A stretch of DNA of 64,000 nt from Tropicimonas sp. IMCC34043 (GTDB lineage Bacteria > Pseudomonadota > Alphaproteobacteria > Rhodobacterales > Rhodobacteraceae), in the NCBI RefSeq assembly GCF_003390845.1, contig NZ_QMEK01000001.1, positions 1,550,001-1,614,000 of the forward strand, read 5' to 3'. Positions 37,666 through 47,377 of this stretch are shown here, in pieces. How positions within the stretch are numbered: position 1 is the stretch's first letter; the number at the start of each line of letters is the position of its first letter. Below the pieces are notes generated by a model. It was not told the origin of the DNA. It saw nothing but the letters and a program-made list of their open reading frames with translations, and did not search any database. A program made the position numbers and the translations under genes.

Positions 37666-39180
37666 TCAGGTCAGCGGCTGGCGGCGCAGAGATTTCCGGT
37701 CGATCTTGCCATTGCCCGACCGTGGCAGGGCCGCGAGGTGCACAAAGATCCGCGGGCATTTGTAATGTGCCAGCCGTTCGGCCGCGAAACCCGCCAGCTC
37801 GGCCGCGGGCAACGGTTCGGGGCCGGTGTAGAACGCTGCAATCACCGTCGTATCGGCCTTGACCTCGACCTCGGCACAGGCCGATTCGGCAATGCCCGGA
37901 TGGGTGTTCAGCACGGCCTCGACCTCGAGCGGCGAGACCCGGTAGCCGCCGGCATTCATCATGTCATCGGCCCGCCCGAGATAGGCCAGCGCACCATCCT
38001 CGTCCATCCGCACCGTATCGCCGGTCAGGAACCACTCGCCGAGATAGCGCTCCGCTGTCTCCTCCGGGGCGTCGAGATATCCGAGCATCAGCCCGGGGTC
38101 GCTGGCGTGGATGCCGAGCGTGCCAGGCGTGCCGCGCGGCACCGCCTCGCCGTCGGGCGCAAGCACCGCGATGCGCCGCCCGGCCTGCGGGAACCCGATG
38201 CTGCCAAAGGGCGCCGGCCGATCCGGGCTGCCCGAAAGATACGTCGAGCATTCCGTCATGCCGAGCGCCTCGTGAACCTCGGTTCCGGTCGCCGCCTGCC
38301 AGGCCGCCCGGATCCGGGCCGACATCTTTTCGCCCGCCGAAAGGCCGTGGCGCAGGCGCGGCAGATCCGGCATCTCGCAACGCTCGAGGATCTGCCGATA
38401 AACCCCTGGTGCTGCGGCAAATATCGTCGCGTCATAGCGTTTGAGCAGCAGCGGGATCTGGTCGGACGTGACGCCCTCGGCCGGGATCAGCGCGGTGGCG
38501 CCAATCGCCCAGGGGTCCATCAGCCCGGTGCCGAGCGTATAGGCCCAGTTGAAGGCGCCGGCGTGCAGCAGCCGGTCGTCCGGGGTCAGCCCGTACCAGC
38601 CCTGCCACATCATCTGCCGCGCCCAGACCGCGCGGTGGGCGTGCACGACGCCGCGCGGCTGGCCCGAGGTGCCCGACGTATAGATGATGTATGCAGGCCG
38701 GTCCGGGTCGCCCATCGCCGGTGCGACCGGCGGTGTGGTTTCCATCTCGCGCAGCGCCAGCGCCGGGATCACCCACCCATCATAGCCATCGGGCAGCGAG
38801 ACATCGGGGGCCGCGACAATGGCCGCAGGGCGCGTCTCGGCCGCGATCCGGGTGATCTCGGGCACGCTCAGCGCCGCCGAGGCCGGGATCGGCAGGATGC
38901 CGGCCCAGATTGCGGCGAGATAGGTCAGCGGAAACTCGACCTCGTTGCCAAGCCGCATCAGCAGCCGGTCGCCGGGCCCGAGGCCGCTGGCCAGCAGCCC
39001 CGCGGCGATCCCCTCGACCGCCTGGGCAAGCGCGCCATAGCGCCAGCGCGCAGCCCCCATGGGCGAAACGATGGCGAGCGCCGTCCGGTCGGGCCGGTCG
39101 CCAGCGCGGGCCAGCACATGGGCTGCCATGTTGAACCGTTCGGGCGGGGCGGGCGGCGTATCGAAAAAGATCGAATCCAT
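37666..39180 (-). CDS. Acyl-CoA synthetase (benzoate-CoA ligase-like)
   Basis: A 504-residue AMP-forming acyl/aryl-CoA ligase. The adenylation P-loop is YIIYTSGTSGQPRG, the A5-type motif EALGMTECSTYLSG, the hinge-side GEWFLTGDTVRMDEDG, and the catalytic Lys near the C-terminus in RSGNGKIDRKSL. The N-terminal opening and the YGLTPDDRLLHAGAFNW stretch resemble benzoate/aryl-CoA ligases. The exact acid is unknown. It is divergent from an XRE-cupin regulator with 80 bp between the starts, so that protein is a likely regulator. Confidence 0.87.
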   Translation of the reverse strand: MDSIFFDTPPAPPERFNMAAHVLARAGDRPDRTALAIVSPMGAARWRYGALAQAVEGIAAGLLASGLGPGDRLLMRLGNEVEFPLTYLAAIWAGILPIPASAALSVPEITRIAAETRPAAIVAAPDVSLPDGYDGWVIPALALREMETTPPVAPAMGDPDRPAYIIYTSGTSGQPRGVVHAHRAVWARQMMWQGWYGLTPDDRLLHAGAFNWAYTLGTGLMDPWAIGATALIPAEGVTSDQIPLLLKRYDATIFAAAPGVYRQILERCEMPDLPRLRHGLSAGEKMSARIRAAWQAATGTEVHEALGMTECSTYLSGSPDRPAPFGSIGFPQAGRRIAVLAPDGEAVPRGTPGTLGIHASDPGLMLGYLDAPEETAERYLGEWFLTGDTVRMDEDGALAYLGRADDMMNAGGYRVSPLEVEAVLNTHPGIAESACAEVEVKADTTVIAAFYTGPEPLPAAELAGFAAERLAHYKCPRIFVHLAALPRSGNGKIDRKSLRRQPLT

Positions 39181-39260
39181 ACCTTCCGGGTACGAAAGCC
39201 GCGCCTTTTGGGCAAGCCCCGGCATTGCGCGCTGCCCCTGCGCGCCCTAGAACCGCCCTC

Positions 39261-39896
39261 ATGTCCGATGGAACGCCCGATACCGATCCCAAGGCGCTGA
39301 TCCGCATTGCGCGCGAATCCGGCACCGTTGTCGCGACCGAACCGCTCGATCTGGGCGAACGGGTGCGCGAACTGCGCAAGGCCCAGGGATGGACGCTGGA
39401 ACAGGCGGCGAACCATGCCGGCCTTGCCCGTTCGACGCTGTCGAAGATCGAGAACGGCCAGATGTCCCCGACCTACGAGGCGCTGAAGAAGCTGGCCGAG
39501 GGGCTTAAGATCTCGGTCCCGCAGCTGTTCACGCCGCCGGCGCGCGCCGGGGCCAACGGGCGGATGGGCGTGACCCGCGTTGGCGAGGGGGCGGCCCATG
39601 CCACCGCGACCTATGAACACGAACTGCTGGCGGGCGGGCTGACCCAGAAGAAGATGCTGCCCTATCGCGCCCATATCCGTGCCCGCAGCATGGAGGAATT
39701 CGACGGCTGGGTGCGCCACGACGGCGAGGAATTCCTGCTGGTGCTGACCGGGATCATCCGGCTTTACACCGAGTTCTACGCGCCGCTGGAAATGCGCCGC
39801 GGCGACAGCGCCTATTACGACGCGACCATGGGGCACAACGTGATCTCGATCAGCCCCGAGGATGCGACGATCCTGTGGGTGACCTCACTGGCCTGA
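39261..39896 (+). CDS. XRE-family regulator with C-terminal cupin
   Basis: A 211-residue regulator. The helix-turn-helix spans about residues 30-85 (LGERVRELRKAQGWTLEQAA ... TLSKIENGQMSPTYEALKKLA); a cupin domain follows (HDGEEFLLVLTGIIRLYTEF ... RRGDSAYYDATMGH). XRE-cupin proteins (PuuR/SutR type) often repress the adjacent operon until a small ligand binds the cupin. The divergent neighbour is an acyl-CoA synthetase. The ATG at 39261 gives the usual disordered N-terminus. Confidence 0.88.
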   Translation: MSDGTPDTDPKALIRIARESGTVVATEPLDLGERVRELRKAQGWTLEQAANHAGLARSTLSKIENGQMSPTYEALKKLAEGLKISVPQLFTPPARAGANGRMGVTRVGEGAAHATATYEHELLAGGLTQKKMLPYRAHIRARSMEEFDGWVRHDGEEFLLVLTGIIRLYTEFYAPLEMRRGDSAYYDATMGHNVISISPEDATILWVTSLA

Positions 39897-39946
39897 GGCC
39901 GCCACGATCCGGCGAAAGCGGCGGTGGCCGCTGGTGCCACACGTGC

Positions 39947-40342
39947 CTAGCGATACCTTCCCAGACGTTTCAACACTTCGATCTGATAGCCGTCGGGATC
40001 GGCGACAAAGAAGAACTGCGCCATGACACCACCGTCGCGTTCGAAGGTCACGATCTTGCGCGGCGCAAAGCCCGCGGCATCGAGCCTTGCATGCAGCGCC
40101 TCGAGATCGTCGACGCAGACCGCGAGATGGCCATAGCCGTCGCCAAGGTCATAGGGCGTCTCCCTGCCCTTGTTCACCGTCAGCTCCAGTTCGAAATCGG
40201 CCTCGGCATTGCGCAGATAGATCAGCGTGAAGCTGTCGAAGTCGAACCGGTCGGCGACATCGAGATCGAAGGCCGCGCGATAGAAGGCGACCGAGCGTGC
40301 CTCGTCGAGAACACGGATCATGCTGTGAATGGCCTTGGCCAT
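39947..40342 (-). CDS. VOC-family lactoylglutathione lyase-like protein
   Basis: A 131-residue glyoxalase I-type protein: MIRVLDEARSVAFYRAAFDL, ELELTVNKG, YGHLAVCVDDLEA and QIEVLKR match the GloA pattern, with His in GHLAVCV and Glu in ELTVN and QIEVL as likely metal ligands. It would isomerise the hemithioacetal of methylglyoxal and glutathione. GloA proteins are about 135 residues, so the length fits. ATG 40342 follows AAAGGA; an earlier ATG at 40357 is less likely. Confidence 0.83.
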   Translation of the reverse strand: MAKAIHSMIRVLDEARSVAFYRAAFDLDVADRFDFDSFTLIYLRNAEADFELELTVNKGRETPYDLGDGYGHLAVCVDDLEALHARLDAAGFAPRKIVTFERDGGVMAQFFFVADPDGYQIEVLKRLGRYR

Positions 40343-40444
40343 GGCGGGTCCTTTCATGTCGGAACTTCGCGCGGACGCTAGCCCATCGCCTGTGACGGCG
40401 CGAGCGCTTCTGTGGCGCGAGGGCCGCGCGACGGGCAGTCCTGT

Positions 40445-41746
40445 CTAGTGCATCCTGTTGCGGATGCGGCGGACCATCAGGAAGACAGCCCCGACAACCA
40501 GTGGCAGCAGCACGGCCGTCGCCATCCCCTTCGAGATTTCCAGCGGCTCCAGCAGGGGATAGACCGCATAGCTGGCGAGGTTCAGCGCGTAATAGCTGAT
40601 CGCCACCACCGACAACCCCTCGACAGTGTGTTGCAACTTCAGCGCCTGATCGGCCCGTCGATCCATGCTTTCCAGCAGCTTCTGGTTCTGCTCCTGACGT
40701 TCGACATCGACCCTGGTGCGCAACAACTCGCCGGCCCGCGCCGCACGGTCGGCCATGGCCCGCAACCGCAGTTCTGTCGACCGGATCGTGCGCATCGCCG
40801 GATCGAACCGGCGCAGCATGAATTCTTCCAGCGTCTGCTTGCCGCGGAACCGGATCTCTCGCAGCGCGCGGATGCGGTCATGCACGATGGCCTCGTAGGC
40901 TTCGGTGGCGCCAAAGCGGAAGGTCGAGGTCGCAAGCAGGTTTTCGAGCTTTGCCGAGATTTCCAGCAGCACGTCCAGCATCTCGTCGGCGGGATGCAGA
41001 TTGCCTGTCATGTCGCCCACAAGCGCGGTCAACTGCGGATCGAGTGCTGCCATGTCGCTGCCAAGCGCGCGCGCCCGCGGCAATCCGAGCAGCGCCATGG
41101 TCTTGTAGATCTCGATCTCGGTCAGCCGCTGGACCAGCCGGCCCAGCCGGCTTTGCGAAACGTCGGTCTGCAGGAACACCGCGAAATGATTGTGCCCCGA
41201 CGGGTCGGGATGGAAATCGGCGGCAACGATGGCACCGCCGTCAAGCACCCGCGAGGTGGCAACGCTTTCCGACAGGAACCAGTCCGCGATCCTTTGCGGG
41301 ACATCCGTCGCCTCGGCGTCGGTCAGCTCCACCCGGATCAGGGCCGAGGCGATGCGCATCCCCGGCGCTTCGGCCAGCCAGTCCTGCGGCAGGATCTCGT
41401 AGGCGGCAGGATCAAAGGCCGTGTCCTCGAGCCCGTCGATGAACAGCGTGTAGGTGGTGAACTCGGTGTGGCATTCCCACTTCAACCGGTGCGGCCCGAG
41501 CGGGCCGATCCAATGGGTCGCGCCGGGCTCTGGCGCCTCGGCCCCGAACCGTTCGAGCAGCGCCAGAAGATGCGCCAGATCGCGCCCCTTGTGACGGTTC
41601 GCGGCGTCCTGCGGCTGTTTCAGCGCCAGAAACAGAACGTGCCCCGGCGCAGAAATCTTCGGAAACGGCCGGGCGTGAAGCTCGGCCGCGAGCGCGGCGC
41701 GGCTCGGGTGATCTGCCAGTTCGGGATGTGGGGCGGGCGAAAGCAT
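40445..41746 (-). CDS. DUF3422 family membrane-anchored protein
   Basis: A 433-residue protein widely conserved in Alpha- and Betaproteobacteria under DUF3422, function unknown. The N-terminal half is soluble (ELHARPFPKISAPGHVLFLAL; FTTYTLFIDGLEDTAF), the centre is helical and charged, and two transmembrane helices lie at the C-terminus (about 375-425). The start at 41746 gives the family-typical N-terminus. No neighbour suggests a pathway. Confidence 0.85.
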   Translation of the reverse strand: MLSPAPHPELADHPSRAALAAELHARPFPKISAPGHVLFLALKQPQDAANRHKGRDLAHLLALLERFGAEAPEPGATHWIGPLGPHRLKWECHTEFTTYTLFIDGLEDTAFDPAAYEILPQDWLAEAPGMRIASALIRVELTDAEATDVPQRIADWFLSESVATSRVLDGGAIVAADFHPDPSGHNHFAVFLQTDVSQSRLGRLVQRLTEIEIYKTMALLGLPRARALGSDMAALDPQLTALVGDMTGNLHPADEMLDVLLEISAKLENLLATSTFRFGATEAYEAIVHDRIRALREIRFRGKQTLEEFMLRRFDPAMRTIRSTELRLRAMADRAARAGELLRTRVDVERQEQNQKLLESMDRRADQALKLQHTVEGLSVVAISYYALNLASYAVYPLLEPLEISKGMATAVLLPLVVGAVFLMVRRIRNRMH

Positions 41747-41838
41747 GGCCTCAGATAGCCGAGCGCAAACAGCACTGTAAAAGGTTTTCTGGGCATGCCT
41801 TGGCATACCGGAAATGGTGCCAAGATCAGGCATTAGGT

Positions 41839-41865
41839 CCGGGCTGCACCGCCTGTGCAGCCCGG
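41839..41865 (-). terminator. Terminator of the decarboxylase gene
   Basis: A perfect 11-bp stem, CCGGGCTGCAC with GTGCAGCCCGG, loop of five, ten bases past the decarboxylase stop. The leftward T-tract is poor, but the stem is very strong. Confidence 0.65.
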
Positions 41866-41875
41866 CCTGTCCGGT

Positions 41876-43048
41876 TCAGATCGCGACGACGTCGAGCGGC
41901 GGGAAGCCGTTGAAACCGACCGAGGAATAGCTCGAGGTATAGGCGCCGGTGTTGCGGATCAGCACCCGGTCGCCGACGGCGAGCGTCAGCGGCAGCGACA
42001 CGGGGCGCTTTTCGTACAGCACGTCGGCACTGTCGCAGGACGGGCCGGCAAGCACGCAGGGACCCGCGGGCGAGCCGTCGTGCGGGGTCTCGAACTGATA
42101 GCGGATCGCCTCGCCCTCGGTCTCGGCCAGGCCCGAAAAGCGGCCGATGTCGAGATAGACCCAGCGATGGGCGTCCCGCGCCGACTTGCTCGACACCAGC
42201 ATCACCTCGCAGACGATCACGCCCGCCTCGGCAACAAGGCCGCGGCCCGGCTCGGCCATGATGCGGGCGACGTCGCCAAAACGCGCATGGACCTGCCGGA
42301 TGACACCGGCGGCATAGTCGGTCGGCGCCTCGACCGCCTCGCCATAGAACGCCGGGAACCCGCCGCCGATGTTGAGCAGGCTGAGCGCGTGCCCCGCGTC
42401 GCGGGCGGCGTGCCAGATCCGTGCCATCTCGTCCAGCGTATCGGCCCACATCGCCGATTTCCGGGTCTGGGAGCCGACATGGAACGAGAAACCGACCGGA
42501 TCGAGCCCGAGCGCCCTGGCGCGGTCGAGCAGCTCGAGCGCCATGTCGCGGTCGCAGCCGAACTTGCGCGTCAGCGGCCAGTCGGCCTGGCTGGTCTCGA
42601 CGATCAGGCGGATATAGACCTGTGCCCCCGGCGCATTGACGGCAATCTTTTCCAGCTCCGCCTCGGCGTCGGCGGCAAACAGCGTGATGCCGGCACGATG
42701 CGCAAAGGCGATGTCCGAGCCGCGCTTGACGGTGTTGCCGAACGAGATCGTCTCCGGGCGGGCACCGAGCGACAGGCACAGCTCGATCTCGCCACGCGAG
42801 GCGGCATCGAAATGCGAGCCGAGGTTGATCAGGCGCGCAATCACCTCGCGGGTCGGGTTGGCCTTGACTGCATAGTGGATGTCGGCAGTGCCCAGCCCAC
42901 GCTTCAGCGCGATGTATCGGTCGGCCACGATCTCGGTGTCGATCACCAGCGTCGGGCGGTCGAATTCAGTCACCGACAGGAAGGCGTCCAGACGATCGGG
43001 AATAGCAACGGGGAGCGAGGCCACAGCCTCGCCGAACAGCATCGTCAT
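41876..43048 (-). CDS. Type III PLP-dependent ornithine/lysine decarboxylase
   Basis: A 390-residue alanine-racemase-fold decarboxylase, forming putrescine or cadaverine. Visible: the PLP Lys in DIHYAVKANP, FSFHVGSQT, the glycine-rich phosphate loop LNIGGGFPAFYGE, and the substrate-pocket Cys-Asp in VLAGPSCDSADVLYE near the C-terminus. Length and motifs match the bacterial ornithine/lysine decarboxylases related to eukaryotic ODC. It is preceded by about 240 bp containing two palindromes and ends at a strong terminator, so it is monocistronic. Confidence 0.9.
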   Translation of the reverse strand: MTMLFGEAVASLPVAIPDRLDAFLSVTEFDRPTLVIDTEIVADRYIALKRGLGTADIHYAVKANPTREVIARLINLGSHFDAASRGEIELCLSLGARPETISFGNTVKRGSDIAFAHRAGITLFAADAEAELEKIAVNAPGAQVYIRLIVETSQADWPLTRKFGCDRDMALELLDRARALGLDPVGFSFHVGSQTRKSAMWADTLDEMARIWHAARDAGHALSLLNIGGGFPAFYGEAVEAPTDYAAGVIRQVHARFGDVARIMAEPGRGLVAEAGVIVCEVMLVSSKSARDAHRWVYLDIGRFSGLAETEGEAIRYQFETPHDGSPAGPCVLAGPSCDSADVLYEKRPVSLPLTLAVGDRVLIRNTGAYTSSYSSVGFNGFPPLDVVAI

Positions 43049-43067
43049 CGGTCATCTCCAATAGACC

Positions 43068-43126
43068 CGGCCATGTATGGCCGCTCAGTTCCAAGGGAGA
43101 CGTTACCGTCGCTACGTAAACACGTA
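43068..43126. promoter_or_regulatory. Two palindromes upstream of the decarboxylase
   Basis: CGGCCAT-GT-ATGGCCG (43068-43083) lies in the leader about 20 bp before the start, and TACGT-AAAC-ACGTA (43113-43126) about 65 bp before it. Either could bind a regulator; the first could also form an RNA hairpin near the ribosome binding site. No factor can be named. Confidence 0.35.
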
Positions 43127-43226
43127 TCGCGAGATGCGTTCGGCCAGAGGCGCGTGCGTTGGCGTCTTGAAACCGCATTTGCGGTCAAACGGGATTCGGA
43201 TCAAGAGGCAAAATGCGGGACGGCGA

Positions 43227-43267
43227 AGAAAAAACGAACGACCCGCCCGGGTGTGACGGGCGGGTCG
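43227..43267 (-). terminator. Intrinsic terminator of pntAB
   Basis: Read leftward: an 11-bp perfect stem (43257-43267 with 43239-43249), seven-base loop, then TTCGTTTTTTC. It lies 25 bp after the pntB stop. Confidence 0.9.
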
Positions 43268-43291
43268 ATTTCATGCAGCAGATGCAACAGG

Positions 43292-44725
43292 TTAGCTTAC
43301 CCGGGTCAGAAGCTCGTCCATGCTCTTCTTGGCATCGCCGAAATACATCCTCGTGTTCTCCTTGTAGAACAGCGGATTCTCGATGCCGGAATAGCCGGTG
43401 CCCTGCCCGCGCTTCGAGACGAACACCTGCTTGGCCTTCCAGACCTCGAGCACCGGCATGCCGGCAATCGGGCTGTTGGGGTCTTCCTGCGCGGCCGGGT
43501 TCACGATGTCATTCGAGCCGATGATGATGACAACGTCGGTCGCGGGGAAGTCGTCGTTGATCTCGTCCATCTCGAGCACGATGTCATAGGGCACCTTGGC
43601 CTCGGCCAGCAGCACGTTCATGTGCCCGGGCAGACGCCCCGCCACCGGGTGGATGCCAAAGCGCACCGTCTTGCCCTTGGCGCGCAGTCGCCGGGTCAGC
43701 TCTGCCACGTTCTGCTGAGCCTGCGCGACCGCCATGCCATAGCCCGGCACGATGACGATGCTGTCGGCATCGTCGAGCGCTGCCGCCACACCATCGGCGT
43801 CGATGGCGATCTGCTCGCCCTCGACCGCCATCGCGGGACCCGTGGTATTGCCGAAGCCGCCGAGGATGACCGAGATGAACGACCGGTTCATGGCCTTGCA
43901 CATGATGTAGGACAGGATGGCCCCCGAAGAGCCCACCAGCGCACCGACGACGATCAGCAGATCGTTGCCGAGGCTGAAGCCGATGGCCGCCGCCGCCCAG
44001 CCGGAATAGCTGTTCAGCATCGACACAACCACCGGCATGTCGGCGCCGCCGATGCCCATGATCAGGTGATAGCCGATGAAGAACGCAAGCAACGTCATCA
44101 GGACCAGCGCCCAGGCGCCGCCGCTGTTGAGATAGACCAGCAGCAGGATCAGCGACAGCGCCGCCGCAGCGGCGTTCAACAGGTGCCCGCCCGGCAGTTT
44201 GGTGGCTTTCGAGTTCAGCTTGCCGGCAAGCTTGCCGAAGGCGACGATCGAGCCGGTGAAGGTAACGGCCCCGATGAAAACGCCGAGGAACAGCTCGACC
44301 CGAAGGATCGACTGCTCGACCGGGGTCTTGTGGGCCAGCACCGCGCCAAAGCCTTCCAGCGCATGACGCGCCGTCTCGTCCATGGCCAGCACACGACCGA
44401 GTTCGATATGCGCGTTATAGCCGACGAAGACCGCCGCCAGACCGACCAGCGAATGCATGGCCGCCACAAGCTGCGGCATCTCGGTCATCTGCACCCGCTT
44501 GGCGACGATGAAGCCGATGACCCCGCCAGCCGCAACCAGGATGAGCGACAGCAGCCAGAGGCCGGAACCCGGCCCGATCAGCGTGGCGAAGACCGCCAGC
44601 GCCATGCCGACGATGCCGTACCAGACCGCGCGCTTGGCGCTTTCCTGACCCGAAAGACCCCCGAGGCTGAGGATGAAGAGGACAGCCGCGACCACATAGG
44701 CCGCCGTTGTGAATCCGAAGTCCAT
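43292..44725 (-). CDS. pntB: NAD(P) transhydrogenase subunit beta
   Basis: A 477-residue membrane subunit of the proton-translocating transhydrogenase (NADH + NADP+ to NAD+ + NADPH, driven by the proton gradient). Nine or so helices fill residues 1-265; the NADP(H)-binding domain III follows, with [33 protein letters not shown] and [10 protein letters not shown] as its characteristic loops. It begins 15 bp after pntA with a G-rich Shine-Dalgarno; the operon ends at the terminator beyond. Confidence 0.96.
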   Translation of the reverse strand: MDFGFTTAAYVVAAVLFILSLGGLSGQESAKRAVWYGIVGMALAVFATLIGPGSGLWLLSLILVAAGGVIGFIVAKRVQMTEMPQLVAAMHSLVGLAAVFVGYNAHIELGRVLAMDETARHALEGFGAVLAHKTPVEQSILRVELFLGVFIGAVTFTGSIVAFGKLAGKLNSKATKLPGGHLLNAAAAALSLILLLVYLNSGGAWALVLMTLLAFFIGYHLIMGIGGADMPVVVSMLNSYSGWAAAAIGFSLGNDLLIVVGALVGSSGAILSYIMCKAMNRSFISVILGGFGNTTGPAMAVEGEQIAIDADGVAAALDDADSIVIVPGYGMAVAQAQQNVAELTRRLRAKGKTVRFGIHPVAGRLPGHMNVLLAEAKVPYDIVLEMDEINDDFPATDVVIIIGSNDIVNPAAQEDPNSPIAGMPVLEVWKAKQVFVSKRGQGTGYSGIENPLFYKENTRMYFGDAKKSMDELLTRVS

Positions 44726-44740
44726 AGTCCCTACCCCCGG

Positions 44741-46312
44741 TTACGATTTCTGGAACATGGCGAGCATGCGCCGTGTCACGAGGAAGCCGCCGAAGATGTT
44801 GATCCCGGCCATGAAGATCGAGAGCGCGGCAAGAAGGATCACCAGGAACGAGCCCGAGCCGATCTGCATAAGCGCGCCCAGAATGATGATCGAGGAAATC
44901 GCGTTCGTTACCGCCATGAGCGGCGTGTGAAGCGAATGCGACACATTCCAGATCACCTGGAAGCCAATAAAGATCGACAACACGAAGACGATGAAGTGCT
45001 GCATGAACGAGGCCGGCGCCACCAGCCCGATGGCCAGCAGAACAAGCGCCCCGACCGCAAGCAGGGTGACCTGCTGGCGGGTCTGTGCCTTGAAGGCCGC
45101 AACTTCCTCGGCCCGGCGCTCTGCCGGGGTCAGTTCCTTGGGCTTTTCCTTCGGCTTCTGCGCCGCGATCGCCTTTATCTTCGGCGGTGGCGGCGGGAAG
45201 GTGATATCCCCGTCAAAGGTGACGGTCGCGCCCCGGATCACATCGTCTTCCATGTTGTGCACGACCTGCCCGTCCTTGCCGGGCGTCAGATCGGTCATCA
45301 TGTGACGGATGTTGGTGGAATAGAGCGTCGAGCTTTGCGCCGCCATCCGGCTGGGGAAGTCGGTATAGCCGACGATGGTCACGCCATTGTCGGTGACGAT
45401 CTTTTCGTCCGGCACCGTCAGCTCGCAGTTGCCGCCGCGTTCGGCGGCCAGATCGACGATGACCGAGCCGGGCTTCATCGCCTCGACCATATCCTTGGTC
45501 CACAGAACCGGCGCCGGCCGGTTCGGGATCAGGGCCGTGGTGATGACGATGTCCATCTCGGGCGCAAGTTCGCGGAACTTGGCCAACTGGGCCTCGCGGA
45601 ACTCGGGGCTCGAGGGCGCGGCATAGCCCCCCGTCGCCGCGCCGTCCTGCGCCTCTTCGAATTCGAGGAACACGAACTCGGCGCCCATGGATTCGATCTG
45701 CTCGGCCACTTCGGGGCGGACGTCGAAGGCATAGGTGATTGCGCCAAGCGAGGTCGAGGTGCCGATGGCGGCAAGCCCTGCAACGCCCGCGCCGACGATC
45801 AGCACCTTGGCGGGCGGCACCTTGCCGGCCGCCGTCACCTGCCCGGTGAAGAACCGGCCAAAGTTGTTGCCGGCCTCGATCACCGCGCGGTAGCCCGCGA
45901 TATTGGCCATCGAGGACAGCGCATCCATCTTCTGGGCGCGGCTGATACGTGGAACCATGTCCATGGCGATGACATTGGCGCCCTTGTCGCGGGCAGCCTC
46001 CATCAGCGCCTCGTTCGAGACCGGATAGAAGAAGCTGATGAGGGTCTGGCCGCTGCGCAGCAGCGCGACCTCGGCCTCTGTCGGCGGCCGCACCTTGGCC
46101 ACGACGTCGACCGCCCCGAACAGCGCCTCGGCGCCGTCGATCACCTCGACCCCGGCGTCGGCATAGGTCGCGTCGGAAAATCCCGCACCCAGCCCTGCCC
46201 CGGATTCGATGGCACAGTCATATCCCAGTTTCTGCAAGGCCCGCGCCGAATCCGGCGTCATCGCTACCCGTGCTTCGCCAGGAAACACTTCCTTCGGTGA
46301 TCCTATCTTCAC
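44741..46312 (-). CDS. pntA: NAD(P) transhydrogenase subunit alpha
   Basis: A 523-residue subunit: the NAD(H)-binding domain I (KIGSPKEVFPGEARVAMTP at the N-terminus; dinucleotide fold VLIVGAGVAGLAAIG; mobile loop near GGYAAPSS), a Pro/Lys-rich linker (FPPPPPKIKAI), and C-terminal transmembrane helices (about 425-520). The alpha subunit is in one piece, unlike the split alpha1/alpha2 of Rhodospirillum rubrum. The initiation codon appears to be GTG at 46312, preceded by GGAG, because no ATG fits the conserved N-terminus. Confidence 0.95.
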   Translation of the reverse strand: MKIGSPKEVFPGEARVAMTPDSARALQKLGYDCAIESGAGLGAGFSDATYADAGVEVIDGAEALFGAVDVVAKVRPPTEAEVALLRSGQTLISFFYPVSNEALMEAARDKGANVIAMDMVPRISRAQKMDALSSMANIAGYRAVIEAGNNFGRFFTGQVTAAGKVPPAKVLIVGAGVAGLAAIGTSTSLGAITYAFDVRPEVAEQIESMGAEFVFLEFEEAQDGAATGGYAAPSSPEFREAQLAKFRELAPEMDIVITTALIPNRPAPVLWTKDMVEAMKPGSVIVDLAAERGGNCELTVPDEKIVTDNGVTIVGYTDFPSRMAAQSSTLYSTNIRHMMTDLTPGKDGQVVHNMEDDVIRGATVTFDGDITFPPPPPKIKAIAAQKPKEKPKELTPAERRAEEVAAFKAQTRQQVTLLAVGALVLLAIGLVAPASFMQHFIVFVLSIFIGFQVIWNVSHSLHTPLMAVTNAISSIIILGALMQIGSGSFLVILLAALSIFMAGINIFGGFLVTRRMLAMFQKS

Positions 46313-46453
46313 GTGCTCCGTCCCTCTTTTCTTTTCAGACCGGTGGTCGCCGGGGCGCCACCGATAACAACTGAATCCCACGTTTCATCGCATCTGTCGC
46401 TGGCAGGGGCCAGCCCCCAGAGGTCGCATCGCAGCAAAATCAGCGACGGCCGG

Positions 46454-46918
46454 TCACAGCCATCGCCGAACCCGGGCCGACCAGTCCTCGAAACCCGGGC
46501 CGAAATCCTCGGCAAGCCAGGCTTCCTCCTGCAGGACGAAACGGTCGGTGATCACCCACAGGAACAGCGGCACCAGCACCAGACTGGGCCAGGCGTTCCA
46601 GTAAACGATCAGTCCGGTCAGCACCATCGCATCGCCAAGATAGATCGGATTGCGGCTGCGCGCGAAGACTCCGTTCGTCACCAATTGCCGCGCATGGCGA
46701 TGGGGCACGAAGGTCGTGTGATTCTGCCGCATCTGGATCACCGCGACCAGTGTCAGCAGCACGCCGCCGCCGACAAGCAATCCGGCCAGAAACCCGATCA
46801 GCGGATGGTCGAGCGGCGCAACCGGCAGGCGCACCGCCTGGATCCGGGCCAGCACAAGGAACAGCATCAGCCAGGCTGGCGGTACGTCCAGCCATTTCAG
46901 GATGTCGGATCGGGACAT
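46454..46918 (-). CDS. Isoprenylcysteine carboxyl methyltransferase-like membrane protein
   Basis: A 154-residue protein with four hydrophobic segments and the C-terminal PEMT/ICMT-type core: TTFVPHRHARQLVTNGVFARSR, then NPIYLGD, then DRFVLQEEAWLAEDFG. Members methylate isoprenyl-Cys or phospholipids in eukaryotes; bacterial ones are mostly uncharacterised. The ATG at 46918 has a clear AGGAGG. Confidence 0.82.
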   Translation of the reverse strand: MSRSDILKWLDVPPAWLMLFLVLARIQAVRLPVAPLDHPLIGFLAGLLVGGGVLLTLVAVIQMRQNHTTFVPHRHARQLVTNGVFARSRNPIYLGDAMVLTGLIVYWNAWPSLVLVPLFLWVITDRFVLQEEAWLAEDFGPGFEDWSARVRRWL

Positions 46919-47377
46919 GGCTCCTCCTGTTCCAGCGCGACTGCGGGGCCGCGGAAATCGGGCCGGAGAGTGTCCTCCGCGGCCCGCACTGTCAATGCTG
47001 GCGGGCCGCTCAGCGCCCGCGGCGGCGGCGGCATGGCTGGCGTGCAAAGCGCGACGGCGTCGCCGCGCCGGGCGGCGCCCTGCCATTCCCTGCCGGATCT
47101 TCGCTTTCTGGATATCGGCGGATTCCCGCGATGATACTCTTCCCGTCACGCTGTCATCGAGGGCAAGCGGGGATGATATCGACCGCAAGGAGGCCCGGCC
47201 CGGCGACGGGGGCGCAGGGTTCGACCGGCGGTTTCGCCGGGGCGGCCCGAAACGGCAGGCCCACAACGGCAGGCCAGCAGCGGCAGGGGGCGCATCGAGG
47301 CGAATGGAACAAACGCGCGTCCTGCGCATTGATCCCGCACCAAACGGTTCTTCAATCGCAATCCCAAGGATTTAGAC
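46919..47377. other. Intergenic stretch without a recognisable gene
   Basis: About 460 bp. Long frames pass through but none has a family match or ribosome binding site. Around 47250-47292 the unit CGGCAGG occurs three times at irregular spacing within GC-rich sequence. It should contain the promoters of the divergent ICMT-like and DUF1328 genes. Confidence 0.4.

Noticed and set aside
41855-46300. An open frame of almost 1,500 codons on the + strand opposite the decarboxylase and pntAB
   Set aside because: It is antisense to genes with unmistakable families, is rich in His/Asp/Arg as expected for a GC-driven shadow frame, and has no ribosome binding site or domain.
47250-47292. CGGCAGG repeats as a structured repeat array
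   Set aside because: Only three copies at uneven spacing in very GC-rich DNA; indistinguishable from compositional bias.
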